A stretch of DNA of 64,000 bases from an uncultured Gemmiger sp. (GCA_944386225.1 CALXAH010000004.1:1-64000), one strand, 5' to 3'. Positions 15,542 through 24,687 are shown, counted from the stretch's first letter. The notes: a model not told the origin generated them from the letters alone. Made by a program: numbers and translations.

Positions 15542-16741
15542 ATGCAGACCGAAAAAGGGGCAAGCCTTGTTCAGATCAAGGCGCTGAACCGGCGGCAGCT
15601 TCGCCGGGCCATCTACCGGCAGGGGCCGGTGGCCCGCAACCGTCTGGCGCAGGAGCTGGGCGTCTCGCTGCCCACCGTCACCACCAGCGTGGCCGCCATG
15701 CTGGAGGAGGGCCTGCTTATCGAAACCCCGGCCGACGCGGCCCCCGGCAGCCTGGGCGGTCGGCCCGCCATGCTGGTGGATTTCCGCCCGGAGGCAGGCT
15801 TTGCGGTGGGGGTGGAACTGGGCCCCTACGGCACCCATGCCTGCCTGACCGACCTGCGGGGCGCCGTGCGCTGCCGGACCCAGGGCCCGCCGCCCCCCGC
15901 CGACTACAACCGGATGCTGGCCGATACCGCCCGCCTGCTGGAACCCCTCTGTGCCGCCGCGCCGGCAGGGCGGCTGCTGGGTGTGGGGATCGGTCTGCCC
16001 GGCTTTGTGGAGAGCAGCCGGGGCGTGCTGCGCACCGGCCTGCAGGAAAGCTGGACCGGCCGTCCGCTGGCGGACGATCTGGCCGCGGTGCTGGGCCGCC
16101 CGGTCTGGGCGGACAACAACGTGCGGATGCGGGCGCTGTGGCGGGATATGCTCAGCGGCGAGCCCGCCCCCGCCACCTTCGCCTATCTGTTTGTGTCCAA
16201 GGGCATCGCCTGCCCCCTGATGATCCACAACGACCTGCTGGCCGGCGCCCGGGCCACCGCCGGGGAGATCGGCCATACCATTCTGCAGCCGGGCGGGCCG
16301 GTCTGCCCGGGGTGCGGGCGGCGGGGCTGTCTGGAGGCGCTGGCCGGCGAGGCCGCCCTCACCGCCCGGGCCGCTGAACAGCTGGCGGCGGGCAAAACCC
16401 CGGTGCTGGCCGCCCGCCTGGCCGGGCGCGCGCCCGATATGGCCGACCTGCTGGCGGTGCGGGACGAGGAACCCGCCGTGGCTGCTCTGCTGGACGAGGC
16501 GGTGGAAGCCCTGGGCCTGGCCGCCGCCAACCTGTTCAACTTCATCGGCCCCGACCTGCTGGCCGCCGACGGGCGCATCTTTGCCCCCGCCGCCTACCGG
16601 GAGCGGTTTTTGCAGGTTCTGCAGGCCAACCTGTTCGGCCTGTCGGCCCGGGAGGCCCCGGTGGAGTTTGTGCCCGACATCCCGCTTACCGGCGCGCTGG
16701 GCGCCGCCGCCCATGTGATCCGCCATACCCTGCTGGCCTGA
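15542..16741 (+). CDS. ROK family transcriptional regulator
   Basis: A 399-residue regulator with an N-terminal MarR-like winged helix (about 15-70, NRLAQELGVSLPTVTTSVAAMLEEGLL) and a C-terminal ROK sugar-kinase fold. The zinc motif GEIGH...CPGCGRRGCLEALAGE is complete, as in NagC, Mlc and XylR. Typically such proteins repress sugar genes and release DNA on binding a sugar or sugar phosphate. ATG at 15542 follows GGAAAGGAA. It is the first gene of a cluster with pgi, sulfatase, LacI regulator, GH3 and GPH symporter. Matching AT-rich motifs before several of these genes suggest the regulon. The effector is unknown. Confidence 0.9.
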   Translation: MQTEKGASLVQIKALNRRQLRRAIYRQGPVARNRLAQELGVSLPTVTTSVAAMLEEGLLIETPADAAPGSLGGRPAMLVDFRPEAGFAVGVELGPYGTHACLTDLRGAVRCRTQGPPPPADYNRMLADTARLLEPLCAAAPAGRLLGVGIGLPGFVESSRGVLRTGLQESWTGRPLADDLAAVLGRPVWADNNVRMRALWRDMLSGEPAPATFAYLFVSKGIACPLMIHNDLLAGARATAGEIGHTILQPGGPVCPGCGRRGCLEALAGEAALTARAAEQLAAGKTPVLAARLAGRAPDMADLLAVRDEEPAVAALLDEAVEALGLAAANLFNFIGPDLLAADGRIFAPAAYRERFLQVLQANLFGLSAREAPVEFVPDIPLTGALGAAAHVIRHTLLA

Positions 16742-16785
16742 CGCTTTCCCCCGCCATATCCGGGCGGGGGCGGCGTTTCCTGAAT

Positions 16786-16805
16786 TATATAAAACTTTTA
16801 AGAAA
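16786..16805 (+). promoter_or_regulatory. Operator-like motif 2 of the ROK cluster
   Basis: TATATAAAACTTTTAAGAAA, 41 bases before the pgi start. Confidence 0.45.
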
Positions 16806-16846
16806 CAACCGGGAGGTTTCCCTCCCCCAGCCGAAAGGAGAACACC

Positions 16847-18115
16847 ATGCTCACATTGGAACTGATCGATCAGACCGGCGCCGTCACTCCGGCCGAATGG
16901 CAGGCGGCGGCCGCCGAAGCCGCCCCGGTGCTGGCCCGTGCCCAGGCCGGCGAGCAACGCTATGCCGACAGCCTGGGCTGGCTGGAGCCCACCCTATGGG
17001 GCGGGCAGGACTGGGCTGCCCGGGCCGCTGCCCTGGCGCAGCAGCTGCGCGGCTTTGCCGATACCTTTGTGGTGATCGGGGTGGGCGGCAGCAACAATGC
17101 CGCCCGCGCCGTGGTGGAGGCGCTGGATCTGCCCGGCGGTATGCGGATCGTCTGGGCGGGCAACACCCTCAGCCCCCACGCCATGAACCGGATGCTGGCC
17201 CAGCTGGAGGGCCGCAGCCCGGTGATCGACTGCATCGCCAAAAACTTTGAAACGCTGGAGCCGGGCGCCTCCTTCCGGGTGCTACGCCGCTGGCTGGCCG
17301 ACCGCTACGGCAAGCAGGAAGCCGCCCGCCGTATCCTCTGCACCGGTACCCCCGGCAGTCCGCTGGAGAAGCTGGCCAAGGAGCAGGGGTATACCTTCCT
17401 GCCCTTCCCGGAGCCGATCGGGGGCCGGTTCACCGCCCTGAGCCCGGTGCATCTGGTGCCCATGGCCGCCGCCGGGGCGGATGTGGCCGCTCTGTGCCGG
17501 GGCGCGGAAACGATGGCCGCTGCCCTGCGCCGCCTGCCCGCCGCCGAAAACCCCGCTTTGCAGTACGCCGTGCTGCGCTGCCTGCTGTGGAAAAAGGGGT
17601 ACCGGGCCGAGCTGCTCAGCTGCTTTGAGCCCCGGATGCGGGGCCTGTTCAAATGGTGGGAACAGCTGTTTGCCGAGAGCGAGGGCAAGGACGGCCTGGG
17701 CCTGCTGCCGGTAACCGGCGAATTCAGCGAGCAGCTGCACAGCCTGGGCCAGTTCATCCAGGACGGCACCCATATCCTGTTTGAGACCTTCCTGAACGTG
17801 AAGGAGCAGCAGGCGTCCCTGTCCCTGGCGCCCGACGGGGTGGAGGACGGTTTCGGCTATCTGGATGACAAGGACTTCGAGGATCTGAACCGGGCCGCCT
17901 TTGCCGCCACCCGCACCGCCCACAGCGCCACCCTGCCCTGTGTGACCCTGACCATCGACCGGGTGGACGAGGAGAACCTGGGCGGGCTGTTCTACTTCTT
18001 CCAGTTTGCCTGCTACCTGTCCGCCGAACTGCTGGGGGTAAACCCCTTTGACCAGCCCGGCGTGGAGGCCTACAAGGGCTGGATGTTCCGCGCCCTGGGC
18101 AAGCCCGGCGCGTAA
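16847..18115 (+). CDS. pgi: Glucose-6-phosphate isomerase
   Basis: A 422-residue SIS-fold enzyme interconverting glucose 6-phosphate and fructose 6-phosphate. Motifs: VIGVGGSNNAARA (phosphosugar loop), the PGI signature region IGGRFTALSPVHLVPMA, the EGKDGLGLLPV segment, HSLGQFIQDG, and the late FDQPGVEAYK signature. Slightly short for bacterial PGI but complete from end to end. GAAAGGAGA precedes the ATG. Seventeen bases separate it from the sulfatase gene, so both are likely one transcript under the operator-like motif at 16786. A cluster-specific PGI would feed a desulfated or liberated hexose phosphate into glycolysis. Confidence 0.93.
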   Translation: MLTLELIDQTGAVTPAEWQAAAAEAAPVLARAQAGEQRYADSLGWLEPTLWGGQDWAARAAALAQQLRGFADTFVVIGVGGSNNAARAVVEALDLPGGMRIVWAGNTLSPHAMNRMLAQLEGRSPVIDCIAKNFETLEPGASFRVLRRWLADRYGKQEAARRILCTGTPGSPLEKLAKEQGYTFLPFPEPIGGRFTALSPVHLVPMAAAGADVAALCRGAETMAAALRRLPAAENPALQYAVLRCLLWKKGYRAELLSCFEPRMRGLFKWWEQLFAESEGKDGLGLLPVTGEFSEQLHSLGQFIQDGTHILFETFLNVKEQQASLSLAPDGVEDGFGYLDDKDFEDLNRAAFAATRTAHSATLPCVTLTIDRVDEENLGGLFYFFQFACYLSAELLGVNPFDQPGVEAYKGWMFRALGKPGA

Positions 18116-18132
18116 AGGAAAGGAGCACGGTT

Positions 18133-19767
18133 ATGGCCAAACGACCCCATATCATCCTGTTCAACCCGGACCAGATGCGGGCGGACGCCCTGGCCCATCT
18201 GGGAGAAAATCCCGCCGCCCAGACCCCCTTTCTGGATGGGCTGGCAGCCGGGCAGGCGGCCAGCTACCGGCATGCCTATTGCCAGAACCCGGTTTGCGTG
18301 CCCAGCCGGTGCAGTTTCCTCACCGGGCAGTATCCCCACGTACACGGCCATCGCACCATGCGGTATATGCTGCACGGGGAGGAGAGCAGCCTGTTCAGCG
18401 AACTGAAAGCCGCGGGCTACCATGTGTGGATGAACGCCCGCAATGACTTTCTGCCCGGGCAGGACCCGGACGCTTTCGCCCGCCACGCGGACGAGGTGTT
18501 CTACGGGGGCGACGAGCCCCCCGCCCCCGGCCCGGAACGGGAGGACCCCCGGGGCGAGCCTGGCAGCAAGGAGTATTTCAGTCACTACAAGGGCCGCCTG
18601 AAAACCGACGCCCGGGGCCGCAACTACAGCGAGGATGACCAGATCGTGGACGCCGCCCTGCGCCGCATCCGCACCCCGGTGCCCGGGGACAAGCCCCTGT
18701 GTATGTTCCTGGGGCTCATATGGCCCCACCCGCCCTATGAAGCGGAGGAGCCGTATTTCTCCGCCATTGACCGGTCGGCCCTGCCGCCCCGCTGTCCCGC
18801 CGGGCCGGTGGAGGGCGAACCCCGCATCGAGACCCTGATCCGCCAGGGCCAGGGCATGCAGGGCTATACCGAAGCCGACTGGAACGAGCTGCGGGCCTGT
18901 TACGCCGCCATGTGCAAAAAGGTGGACGAGCAGTTCCGCCGCCTGTGCGACGGGCTCAAAGAAGCCGGTATCTACGACGACTGCGCCATCTTCTTTTTCA
19001 GCGACCACGGGGACTACCAGGGCCGGGCGGGCCTGTCGGAAAAGTGCCAGAATACCTTTCCGGAAGATCTGGTGCGGGTACCGCTGCTGATCAAGCCGCC
19101 GAAGGACGTATCCCTTGTGCCCGGCGTGCGGGACGGCCTGGCCGAACTGGTGGACGTGTACGCCACCGTGATGGACCTGGCGGGGGTGGCCCCGGATCAT
19201 ACCCACTTCGGCCGCAGCCTGCGGGCCAGCCTGGCCGACCCGGCCGCGCCGCTGCGTCCCTATGCCTGCTGCGAGGGCGGCCGCCTGGCGGGCGAGGTGC
19301 ACTGTGACGAGAGCCACGCCACCGGCCCCGAGGGGGTACAGCCTGCCAACGAGTATTATCCCCGGCTCAAGGCCCAGGAGGATGACGTGGCCCACGGCAA
19401 GGCCACCATGCTGCGCACCGAACGCTACAAGTATGTGCGCCGGCTCTATGAGCAGGACCAGCTGTTCGATCTGGAAACCGACCCCCACGAAACGGTCAAC
19501 CGCATTGCCGACCCGGCGCTGGCCGGCACACTGGCCCAGCTGCGGCTGGCCATGCTGGACTGGTACCAGGCCACCTGTGACGCGGTGCCCTTTGCCTACG
19601 ACGGCCGCTTTACCGGCGAGATGCTCTGGGCCCGGGTCAAGCAGTTCTGTGCGCCGGAACAAAAGGAACAGGTGCTGGCCATGGCCCGGGAGAATATCCC
19701 CATGGCCCGGGTGCTGGCCTGGGCCGCCCGGCTGGCCAAAGGAGAAGCCCCGGATTCCCGGCCCTGA
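18133..19767 (+). CDS. Sulfatase (type I, Cys-type), cytoplasmic
   Basis: A 544-residue S1-family sulfatase. The signature C55-V-P-S-R followed by CSFLTGQYP marks the Cys converted to formylglycine by an anaerobic maturase encoded elsewhere. Metal ligands: D13 and Q14 in NPDQMRAD near the N-terminus, and the later FFFSDHGD motif. No signal peptide is present, so it should act inside the cell on an imported sulfated sugar. AAGGAAAGGAG precedes the ATG. Co-transcribed with pgi and followed by a strong terminator. The specific sulfate ester (for example host mucin or glycosaminoglycan sugars) cannot be told from sequence alone. Confidence 0.9.
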   Translation: MAKRPHIILFNPDQMRADALAHLGENPAAQTPFLDGLAAGQAASYRHAYCQNPVCVPSRCSFLTGQYPHVHGHRTMRYMLHGEESSLFSELKAAGYHVWMNARNDFLPGQDPDAFARHADEVFYGGDEPPAPGPEREDPRGEPGSKEYFSHYKGRLKTDARGRNYSEDDQIVDAALRRIRTPVPGDKPLCMFLGLIWPHPPYEAEEPYFSAIDRSALPPRCPAGPVEGEPRIETLIRQGQGMQGYTEADWNELRACYAAMCKKVDEQFRRLCDGLKEAGIYDDCAIFFFSDHGDYQGRAGLSEKCQNTFPEDLVRVPLLIKPPKDVSLVPGVRDGLAELVDVYATVMDLAGVAPDHTHFGRSLRASLADPAAPLRPYACCEGGRLAGEVHCDESHATGPEGVQPANEYYPRLKAQEDDVAHGKATMLRTERYKYVRRLYEQDQLFDLETDPHETVNRIADPALAGTLAQLRLAMLDWYQATCDAVPFAYDGRFTGEMLWARVKQFCAPEQKEQVLAMARENIPMARVLAWAARLAKGEAPDSRP

Positions 19768-19795
19768 GCCTTTATGCCCCGTAAAGGATACCCCG

Positions 19796-19830
19796 AACAC
19801 CCCGGCGCTGCCCGCGCCGGGGTGTTTTTT
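19796..19830 (+). terminator. Terminator after the sulfatase gene
   Basis: AACACCCCGGCGC and GCGCCGGGGTGTT arms followed by TTTTTT. Confidence 0.9.
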
Positions 19831-19852
19831 GGCTGCCGGCGCGGAAGGGAGT

Positions 19853-19872
19853 AAGTTAAAACTTCTAAAAAA
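19853..19872 (+). promoter_or_regulatory. Operator-like motif 3 of the ROK cluster
   Basis: AAGTTAAAACTTCTAAAAAA, upstream of the LacI-family gene. Confidence 0.4.
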
Positions 19873-19950
19873 CCTGTTGCCTCTTTGTGCGCTTCTCTGA
19901 AAAAACGCCAAAAGTCTTTACAACCGGGGAAATTTTTTGTACTCAGGATA

Positions 19951-19967
19951 GCTTAAACGAAAAAGTA
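19951..19967 (+). promoter_or_regulatory. LacI-type operator, autoregulatory
   Basis: CTTAAACGAAAAAGT (19952-19966) matches the near-palindrome CTTAAACGTTAAAGT before the GH3 gene at 13 of 15 positions and has the central CG of LacI-family operators. It lies just before the regulator's own ribosome site. Confidence 0.45.
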
Positions 19968-19983
19968 ACGGGAGGCGTACACC

Positions 19984-21075
19984 ATGCGATCCGGCCCCAC
20001 CATCAAGGATATTGCCCGGGCGGTAGGGGTCACGCCGGCCACTGTCTCCTATGTGCTCAGCCGGAATCCCCGCCAGTCCATCTCGGCCCAGACCCGCCAG
20101 AAGGTGCTGGACGCGGCCCGGGAACTGGGCTATGTGCCCAACGGCGCGGCCAAGGTACTGCGCAATGCCCCCAGCTACTGCGTGGGGGTGGCCATCGAAA
20201 AGGAACTGATGCTCAGCCGGTTCGGCCTGGTGCTGCAGGGCATCCGGGACCGGCTGGAGAGCGAGGGATACAACCTGATGCTCTGCTCCTTCGGGCAGTG
20301 GCACGGGATCTATCCGGACTATATCCGCAATATGCTGGAACGCCGGGTTGACGGCGTCATCTTTATGGGCAAGGATAATACCGGCCCCACCCCCGAAGCG
20401 GAGGAGCTGATCCTCCGCCACCAGCTTCCCTTTGTGCTGTACGACTGCGGCTATGCCGACCGGCCCTATTCCACGGTGGATCTGGGCTATGAACAGGCCG
20501 CGTTTGAACTGACCGGCCGGTTGCTGGCCCAGGGCGCCCGGCAGCTGCTGTACCTGCGCCCGCAGGCCGACAATTACCAGGAGCAGCAGCGGGAGGCCGG
20601 CGTACGCCGCGCCCTGGCCGCCCGGCCCGGCTGCCGGCTGCATGTTCTGCCGGTGGATACCGCCCGGTTTTCGGATGGATTCAGTGCGGACGAGCGGCTG
20701 AACAAGAGCGCGGCCATGGACACCGGCGCGCTGCTGCCGGATCTGGACGAAGGCCTTTTGCCCGGTCTGGCCGATGCGGTTCTGCCCCTGCTGGCGGGCT
20801 TTGAAGCCGGCGACGCGGTGCTGGTCAGCTGGGGCGCTTTTGCCCTGCCGGTATGCCGCCTTCTGGAGAGCCGGGCGATGCCCTTGCAGGCGGCGTCCCT
20901 TTCCGACATGGCGGTGCCGGTCTCCCTGCAGGGGCGGGTCACCGTCTGCCAGCTGCCGGTATACCGCTCCGGCGACGAGTGCGCCCGGCTCCTGCTGGCC
21001 CGGCTGGCAGGCGACACCACCCCCTGTGCCCGGGTGATGCCCATTCCGCTGGGCGATCCTATCCCCCGCTTTTAA
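19984..21075 (+). CDS. LacI family transcriptional regulator
   Basis: A 363-residue regulator. The N-terminal LacI helix-turn-helix (TIKDIARAVGVTPATVSYVLSR) and hinge (NGAAKVLRN) are followed by a periplasmic-binding-protein-like effector domain (GVAIEKEL..., RVDGVIFMGKDN, STVDLGYEQAAFELTGRLLAQGARQ). GGGAGG precedes the ATG. It probably controls the GH3 gene and GPH symporter downstream and itself, given shared CTTAAACG palindromes at 19951 and 21191. The effector should be a sugar related to the GH3 substrate. Intact and of usual length. Confidence 0.92.
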   Translation: MRSGPTIKDIARAVGVTPATVSYVLSRNPRQSISAQTRQKVLDAARELGYVPNGAAKVLRNAPSYCVGVAIEKELMLSRFGLVLQGIRDRLESEGYNLMLCSFGQWHGIYPDYIRNMLERRVDGVIFMGKDNTGPTPEAEELILRHQLPFVLYDCGYADRPYSTVDLGYEQAAFELTGRLLAQGARQLLYLRPQADNYQEQQREAGVRRALAARPGCRLHVLPVDTARFSDGFSADERLNKSAAMDTGALLPDLDEGLLPGLADAVLPLLAGFEAGDAVLVSWGAFALPVCRLLESRAMPLQAASLSDMAVPVSLQGRVTVCQLPVYRSGDECARLLLARLAGDTTPCARVMPIPLGDPIPRF

Positions 21076-21118
21076 GCCCCTTCGGCCCGGCGCCTGGCCG
21101 GGCCGGTTTGCCGGAGCG

Positions 21119-21138
21119 TTAATTAAAAGTTTTATAAA
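21119..21138 (-). promoter_or_regulatory. Operator-like motif 4 of the ROK cluster (inverted)
   Basis: Minus strand TTTATAAAACTTTTAATTAA, the closest match to the copy before pgi. Lies 120 bases before the GH3 start. Confidence 0.45.
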
Positions 21139-21190
21139 ACGGGCGGCGCCCCCTTGCCTGTCTATGTCCGGCAAAAGAGGCGCTCTCGGG

Positions 21191-21208
21191 AACTTAAACG
21201 TTAAAGTT
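21191..21208 (+). promoter_or_regulatory. LacI-type operator before the GH3 gene
   Basis: AACTTAAACGTTAAAGTT, an 18-base near-palindrome (one mismatched symmetric pair per half) centred on CG. Confidence 0.5.
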
Positions 21209-21260
21209 TGCGCGCCCGCCACGGCGCTACACCGCTTTCTGAACAAAGGAGGAACGTATC

Positions 21261-23264
21261 ATGGAAAACACACCCCGCTACAAAGACCCGTCCCTGCCGG
21301 TGGCCGAACGGGTGGAGGATCTGCTGGCCCGCATGACCCTGGAGGAAAAGGCCGCCCAGCTCTGCGGTGACCTGCCCCCCGCCTACATCCGGGACGGTCA
21401 GGTGGACACCGAGGCCCTGCGCACCCGCTTTCCCAACGGGCACGGCCGGTTCACCCAGTATTCCCTCACCGGCCTGACCGACCCGGCCATGACCGCCCGG
21501 ATCACCAACCGGATCCAGCGGTACTTTGTGGAGGAGACCCGTCTGGGCATCCCGGTGGCCCTGCAGACCGAAAACCTCTGCGGCTGGCCCGGGGCGGGCG
21601 GTACGCTGTTCCCGGCGCAGATCAACCTGGCCAGCACCTGGCAGCCGGAACTCACCCGGGAAATGAGCCGGGTGATCGGCCAGGAAAGCCGGGCGGTGGG
21701 CGCCAACAGCGCCATGAGCCCGGTGATCGATGTCTCCCGGGATCCCCGATGGGGCCGCACCTACGAGACCTACGGCGAGGATCCGTATCTGGTCAGCCGG
21801 ATGGGGGTGGCTTACATCAAGGGCATGCAGGCGGACAGGGACGACGGTGTGGCCTGTGTGGCCAAGCATTTCCTGGGCTATGCGGAAACCCAGGGGGGCC
21901 TGAACTGCGCTGCCGCCCGCATCGGTGACCGGGAGCTGTACGAGACCTTCGCCACCCCCTTTGAGGCGGCGGACAAGGAAGCCCAGGTCAGCGCCATGAT
22001 GGCCAACTACGGCGAGATCGACGGCATCCCGGTGGGTGCCAACCCCCGCATCGCCCGCACCCTGCTGCGGGATACCATGGGTTTTGACGGGGTGCTTACC
22101 AGCGACGGGGCGGCGGTCATGAAGATGTGGAACTTCTACCACATCGCGGACTCCTACCAGCAGGCGGGCGAGCTGGCCCTCAAGGGCGGGCTGGAAACCG
22201 AGATCCCGGTGGGTGCCTCCTTTGCCCAGCTGCCCCAGGCGGTGCGGGCCGGCCGGGTGGACGAAGCCCTGCTGGACGAGGCGGTGCGCCGGGTGCTGAC
22301 GGTCAAGTTCCGGTACGGGCTGTTCGAACATCCCTACGTGGACGAGACCGCGGCAGCCGCCGCCATGACCAACCCGGACAAACAGGCCCTGAGCCGCCGG
22401 ATTGCCGAGCGCAGCCTGATCCTGCTGAAAAATGACGGTACCCTGCCCCTGGCCGCGGGCAAAACGGTGGCGGCGATCGGCCCCCCATGCCGACAACCTG
22501 CGCTATCCGGTCAGCGGCTATACCTACCCGGCCTATATCGAGATGCTGGAGGCCGCCCTGGACGGCGGAGCGGTCAGCTTTAACGGTATCGCCGACGAAG
22601 CCGCCAAGGCCAGGCAGGAAAAGAAGCCGGAAAGCCCCTTTGCCACCTCCATGAAGATGTATCCCCAGGGCGCGCTGGAGGCCCTGGGCGGCATGAACCA
22701 GGTGCTGCGGGGCAGATCCCGGTGTACTACAACCACAAGGTGGGCAGCGGCTACACCGACGGGGCCGACAGCAACGCCGCCGCCATCTTCTCCGGCGGCT
22801 ATGTGGACGGCCCGTCCGACCCGCTGTATCCCTTTGGCCACGGGCTCAGCTACACCCGTTTCGCGGTGAAGGATCTGTCTGTGCCGGAGCAGGTGTCCAC
22901 CGAGGGAACCATCCCGGTCAGCTGCACCCTGCGCAATACCGGCGACCGGGCGGGCAGCGAAGCGGTGCAGCTCTACACCCACTTTCATGGCGCCCACGTT
23001 ACCCGGCCCAACAAGCAGCTGCAGGGTTTTGTACGGGTGGATCTGGCCCCCGGTGAGGAAAAGAAGATTACCTTCCGGCTTTCCTGCGCCCAGCTGGGCT
23101 ATTACAACGAGGCCATGCGCTTCGGGGTGGAACCGGGCGTACTGGATGTGCTGGTGGGCACCAGCAGCCGGGAACTGCCCCTGCAGGCGAAGGTACGCCT
23201 GACCGGCGAAGCGGTGGAAACGATGGGCCGCCGGGCCTACGAATGCCCGGTGACCGTGGAATAA
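21261..23264 (+). pseudogene. Glycoside hydrolase family 3 beta-glycosidase, broken
   Basis: A GH3 enzyme by its N-terminal domain (RVEDLLARMTLEEKAAQL, DPRWGRTYETYGEDPYLVSRMG, VAKHFLGY, and the nucleophile Asp in GVLTSDGAAV) and its C-terminal fibronectin-like domain (PLYPFGHGLSYTRF). It has no signal peptide. The frame breaks twice. A C6 run at 22481-22486 (C5 expected) shifts frame after AIGP, and translation resumes one frame over at HADNLRYP. Near 22708 the frame shifts back at GQIPVYYNHK. At this second point the middle of the C-terminal alpha/beta domain, about a hundred or more residues including the PGQEGG-like loop, is missing. AAGGAGG precedes the ATG. Decay or assembly collapse are both possible. 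Confidence 0.85.
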
Positions 23265-23270
23265 GGACAA

Positions 23271-24662
23271 TTGCCGGTGCGTCCGGCAGGGCATACAGTA
23301 ACATACAATCAAGGAGGAAACCGCAGTAAAAAGCAATCCGAAGCCACGACCCTGCAATCCTGGTGGTTTGCCACCGGCAACATCGCCAACAACCTGATCT
23401 TCATGTTCATCACCATGTTCATGATGTACTTCTTCGCCAACGTGATGGGGCTGGATTCGGTGGTGGCCGGTACCATCTTCATGGTGGACCGTCTGGTGGA
23501 TGCCTTCACCGACCCGATCATGGGCATGATCATCGACCGCACCAACTTCCGGCACTTCGGCAAATACCGGGGCTTTATCCACTTCGGCGCGCCGCTGCTG
23601 GGCGTGGTTGTGGTGGTGCTGTTCACCGTGCCCGACCTGCCCATGGGCGGCAAGATCCTCTACGCCTACATCACCTACATCCTGTACAGCCTGGCCATGG
23701 CGGTGGTGCAGGTGCCCCAGCTGACCATCCCCATCCTGATGAGCAACAACGTGGCCCGGCGTACCAAGATTCAGGCGATCTTCCAGGGCGTGGGCAGCAT
23801 CGGCGTGGGCGTTACCTCCGGTCTGGCCATGGCGGTGGTCAACGCCAACGGCGGCATGAACGATCCCCACGCCTGGCAGGTTACCGCCATCGTGTTTGCG
23901 GTGCTGGCCACCATCGGCTTTGAGCTGTCCACCCTGGCGGTGCGCAACCTGGATACCTACGATCCCAACGCCAAGGCCCGGGCCGCCCAGCGCCGGGAAG
24001 AGCAGAAAGCCCGGCAGCTGCCCCTGCGCCAGCGGATGGCCTTCATCACCAAAAACGTGGCGCTGTTTGCCCTGCTGATCGGTTTCGGCACCGATATGTT
24101 CGCCAACCAGATCAACAGCCAGACCCAGACCTACTTCTGGGTGTACAACATGAACGGCCGCACCGCCCTGCTGGACGTGGCCAGCTATACCCGCGTCAAA
24201 ACCGGTGTGGATGCCGCCGGCCTGATGGCTTCCAGCTTTACCTTTGCCAACAAGCTCTGCCAGGCGGTGGCCTCCTTTGTGGGCGGCTGGCTGCTCAAGG
24301 CGATCGCCTTTGACGCCACCCTGGCCATACAGACCCAGTCCACCATGGACAATCTGCTGCTGCTGCGCTGCCTGTTCCCCATTGCGGCCTACGCCATCAC
24401 CCTGGTGGCCATGCGCTTCTACCCCATCGACAAACAGGGCGAGGCCGATCTGCAGGTTGCCCTGGATAAACTCGAAGGAGCAGGAGTCTGCCGAAGCCGC
24501 CCGGAACTGATTTTCTTCCTCCTCCGTCCCCGCGCTGTGCGCGGGGATTTTTTTGCGCAAGGCGTAAAAACCGCCCGGCGGCGGGGCATACTGTTCCCGG
24601 ATACCGTGGCCGAAAAATACGCAAAACCGGCTGTTTGGCAACCGGCGCAAAATGCCTATTGA
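23271..24662 (+). CDS. GPH-family sugar:cation symporter with damaged ends
   Basis: A 12-TM major facilitator of the glycoside-pentoside-hexuronide family (MelB/XynB-like): QSWWFATGNIANNLIF, the DPIMGMIIDRT loop and AYITYILYSLAMAVVQVPQ are typical. A strong AAGGAGG at 23311-23317 is followed by CCGC and then AGT-AAA-AAG, where an ATG would be expected at 23325, so the start codon appears lost. The only in-frame initiators are TTG 23271 and GTG 23277. Near 24470 a two-base loss is likely: the family-like tail SKEQESAEAARN with stop at 24510 is one frame over, just before a terminator, whereas the open frame runs on to 24662. It probably imported the GH3 product or substrate. Confidence 0.75.
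   Translation: MPVRPAGHTVTYNQGGNRSKKQSEATTLQSWWFATGNIANNLIFMFITMFMMYFFANVMGLDSVVAGTIFMVDRLVDAFTDPIMGMIIDRTNFRHFGKYRGFIHFGAPLLGVVVVVLFTVPDLPMGGKILYAYITYILYSLAMAVVQVPQLTIPILMSNNVARRTKIQAIFQGVGSIGVGVTSGLAMAVVNANGGMNDPHAWQVTAIVFAVLATIGFELSTLAVRNLDTYDPNAKARAAQRREEQKARQLPLRQRMAFITKNVALFALLIGFGTDMFANQINSQTQTYFWVYNMNGRTALLDVASYTRVKTGVDAAGLMASSFTFANKLCQAVASFVGGWLLKAIAFDATLAIQTQSTMDNLLLLRCLFPIAAYAITLVAMRFYPIDKQGEADLQVALDKLEGAGVCRSRPELIFFLLRPRAVRGDFFAQGVKTARRRGILFPDTVAEKYAKPAVWQPAQNAY
24528..24554 (+). terminator. Terminator after the symporter
   Basis: CCCCGCGC and GCGCGGGG arms followed by ATTTTTTT. Its position inside the open frame supports the true symporter end at 24510. Confidence 0.8.
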
Positions 24663-24687
24663 CAGAAAACTAACAGTCTGGTATCCT
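24659..24687 (+). promoter_or_regulatory. Promoter of the flavin reductase gene
   Basis: Perfect TTGACA (24659-24664), 17-base spacer, TATCCT (24682-24687). Confidence 0.65.
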
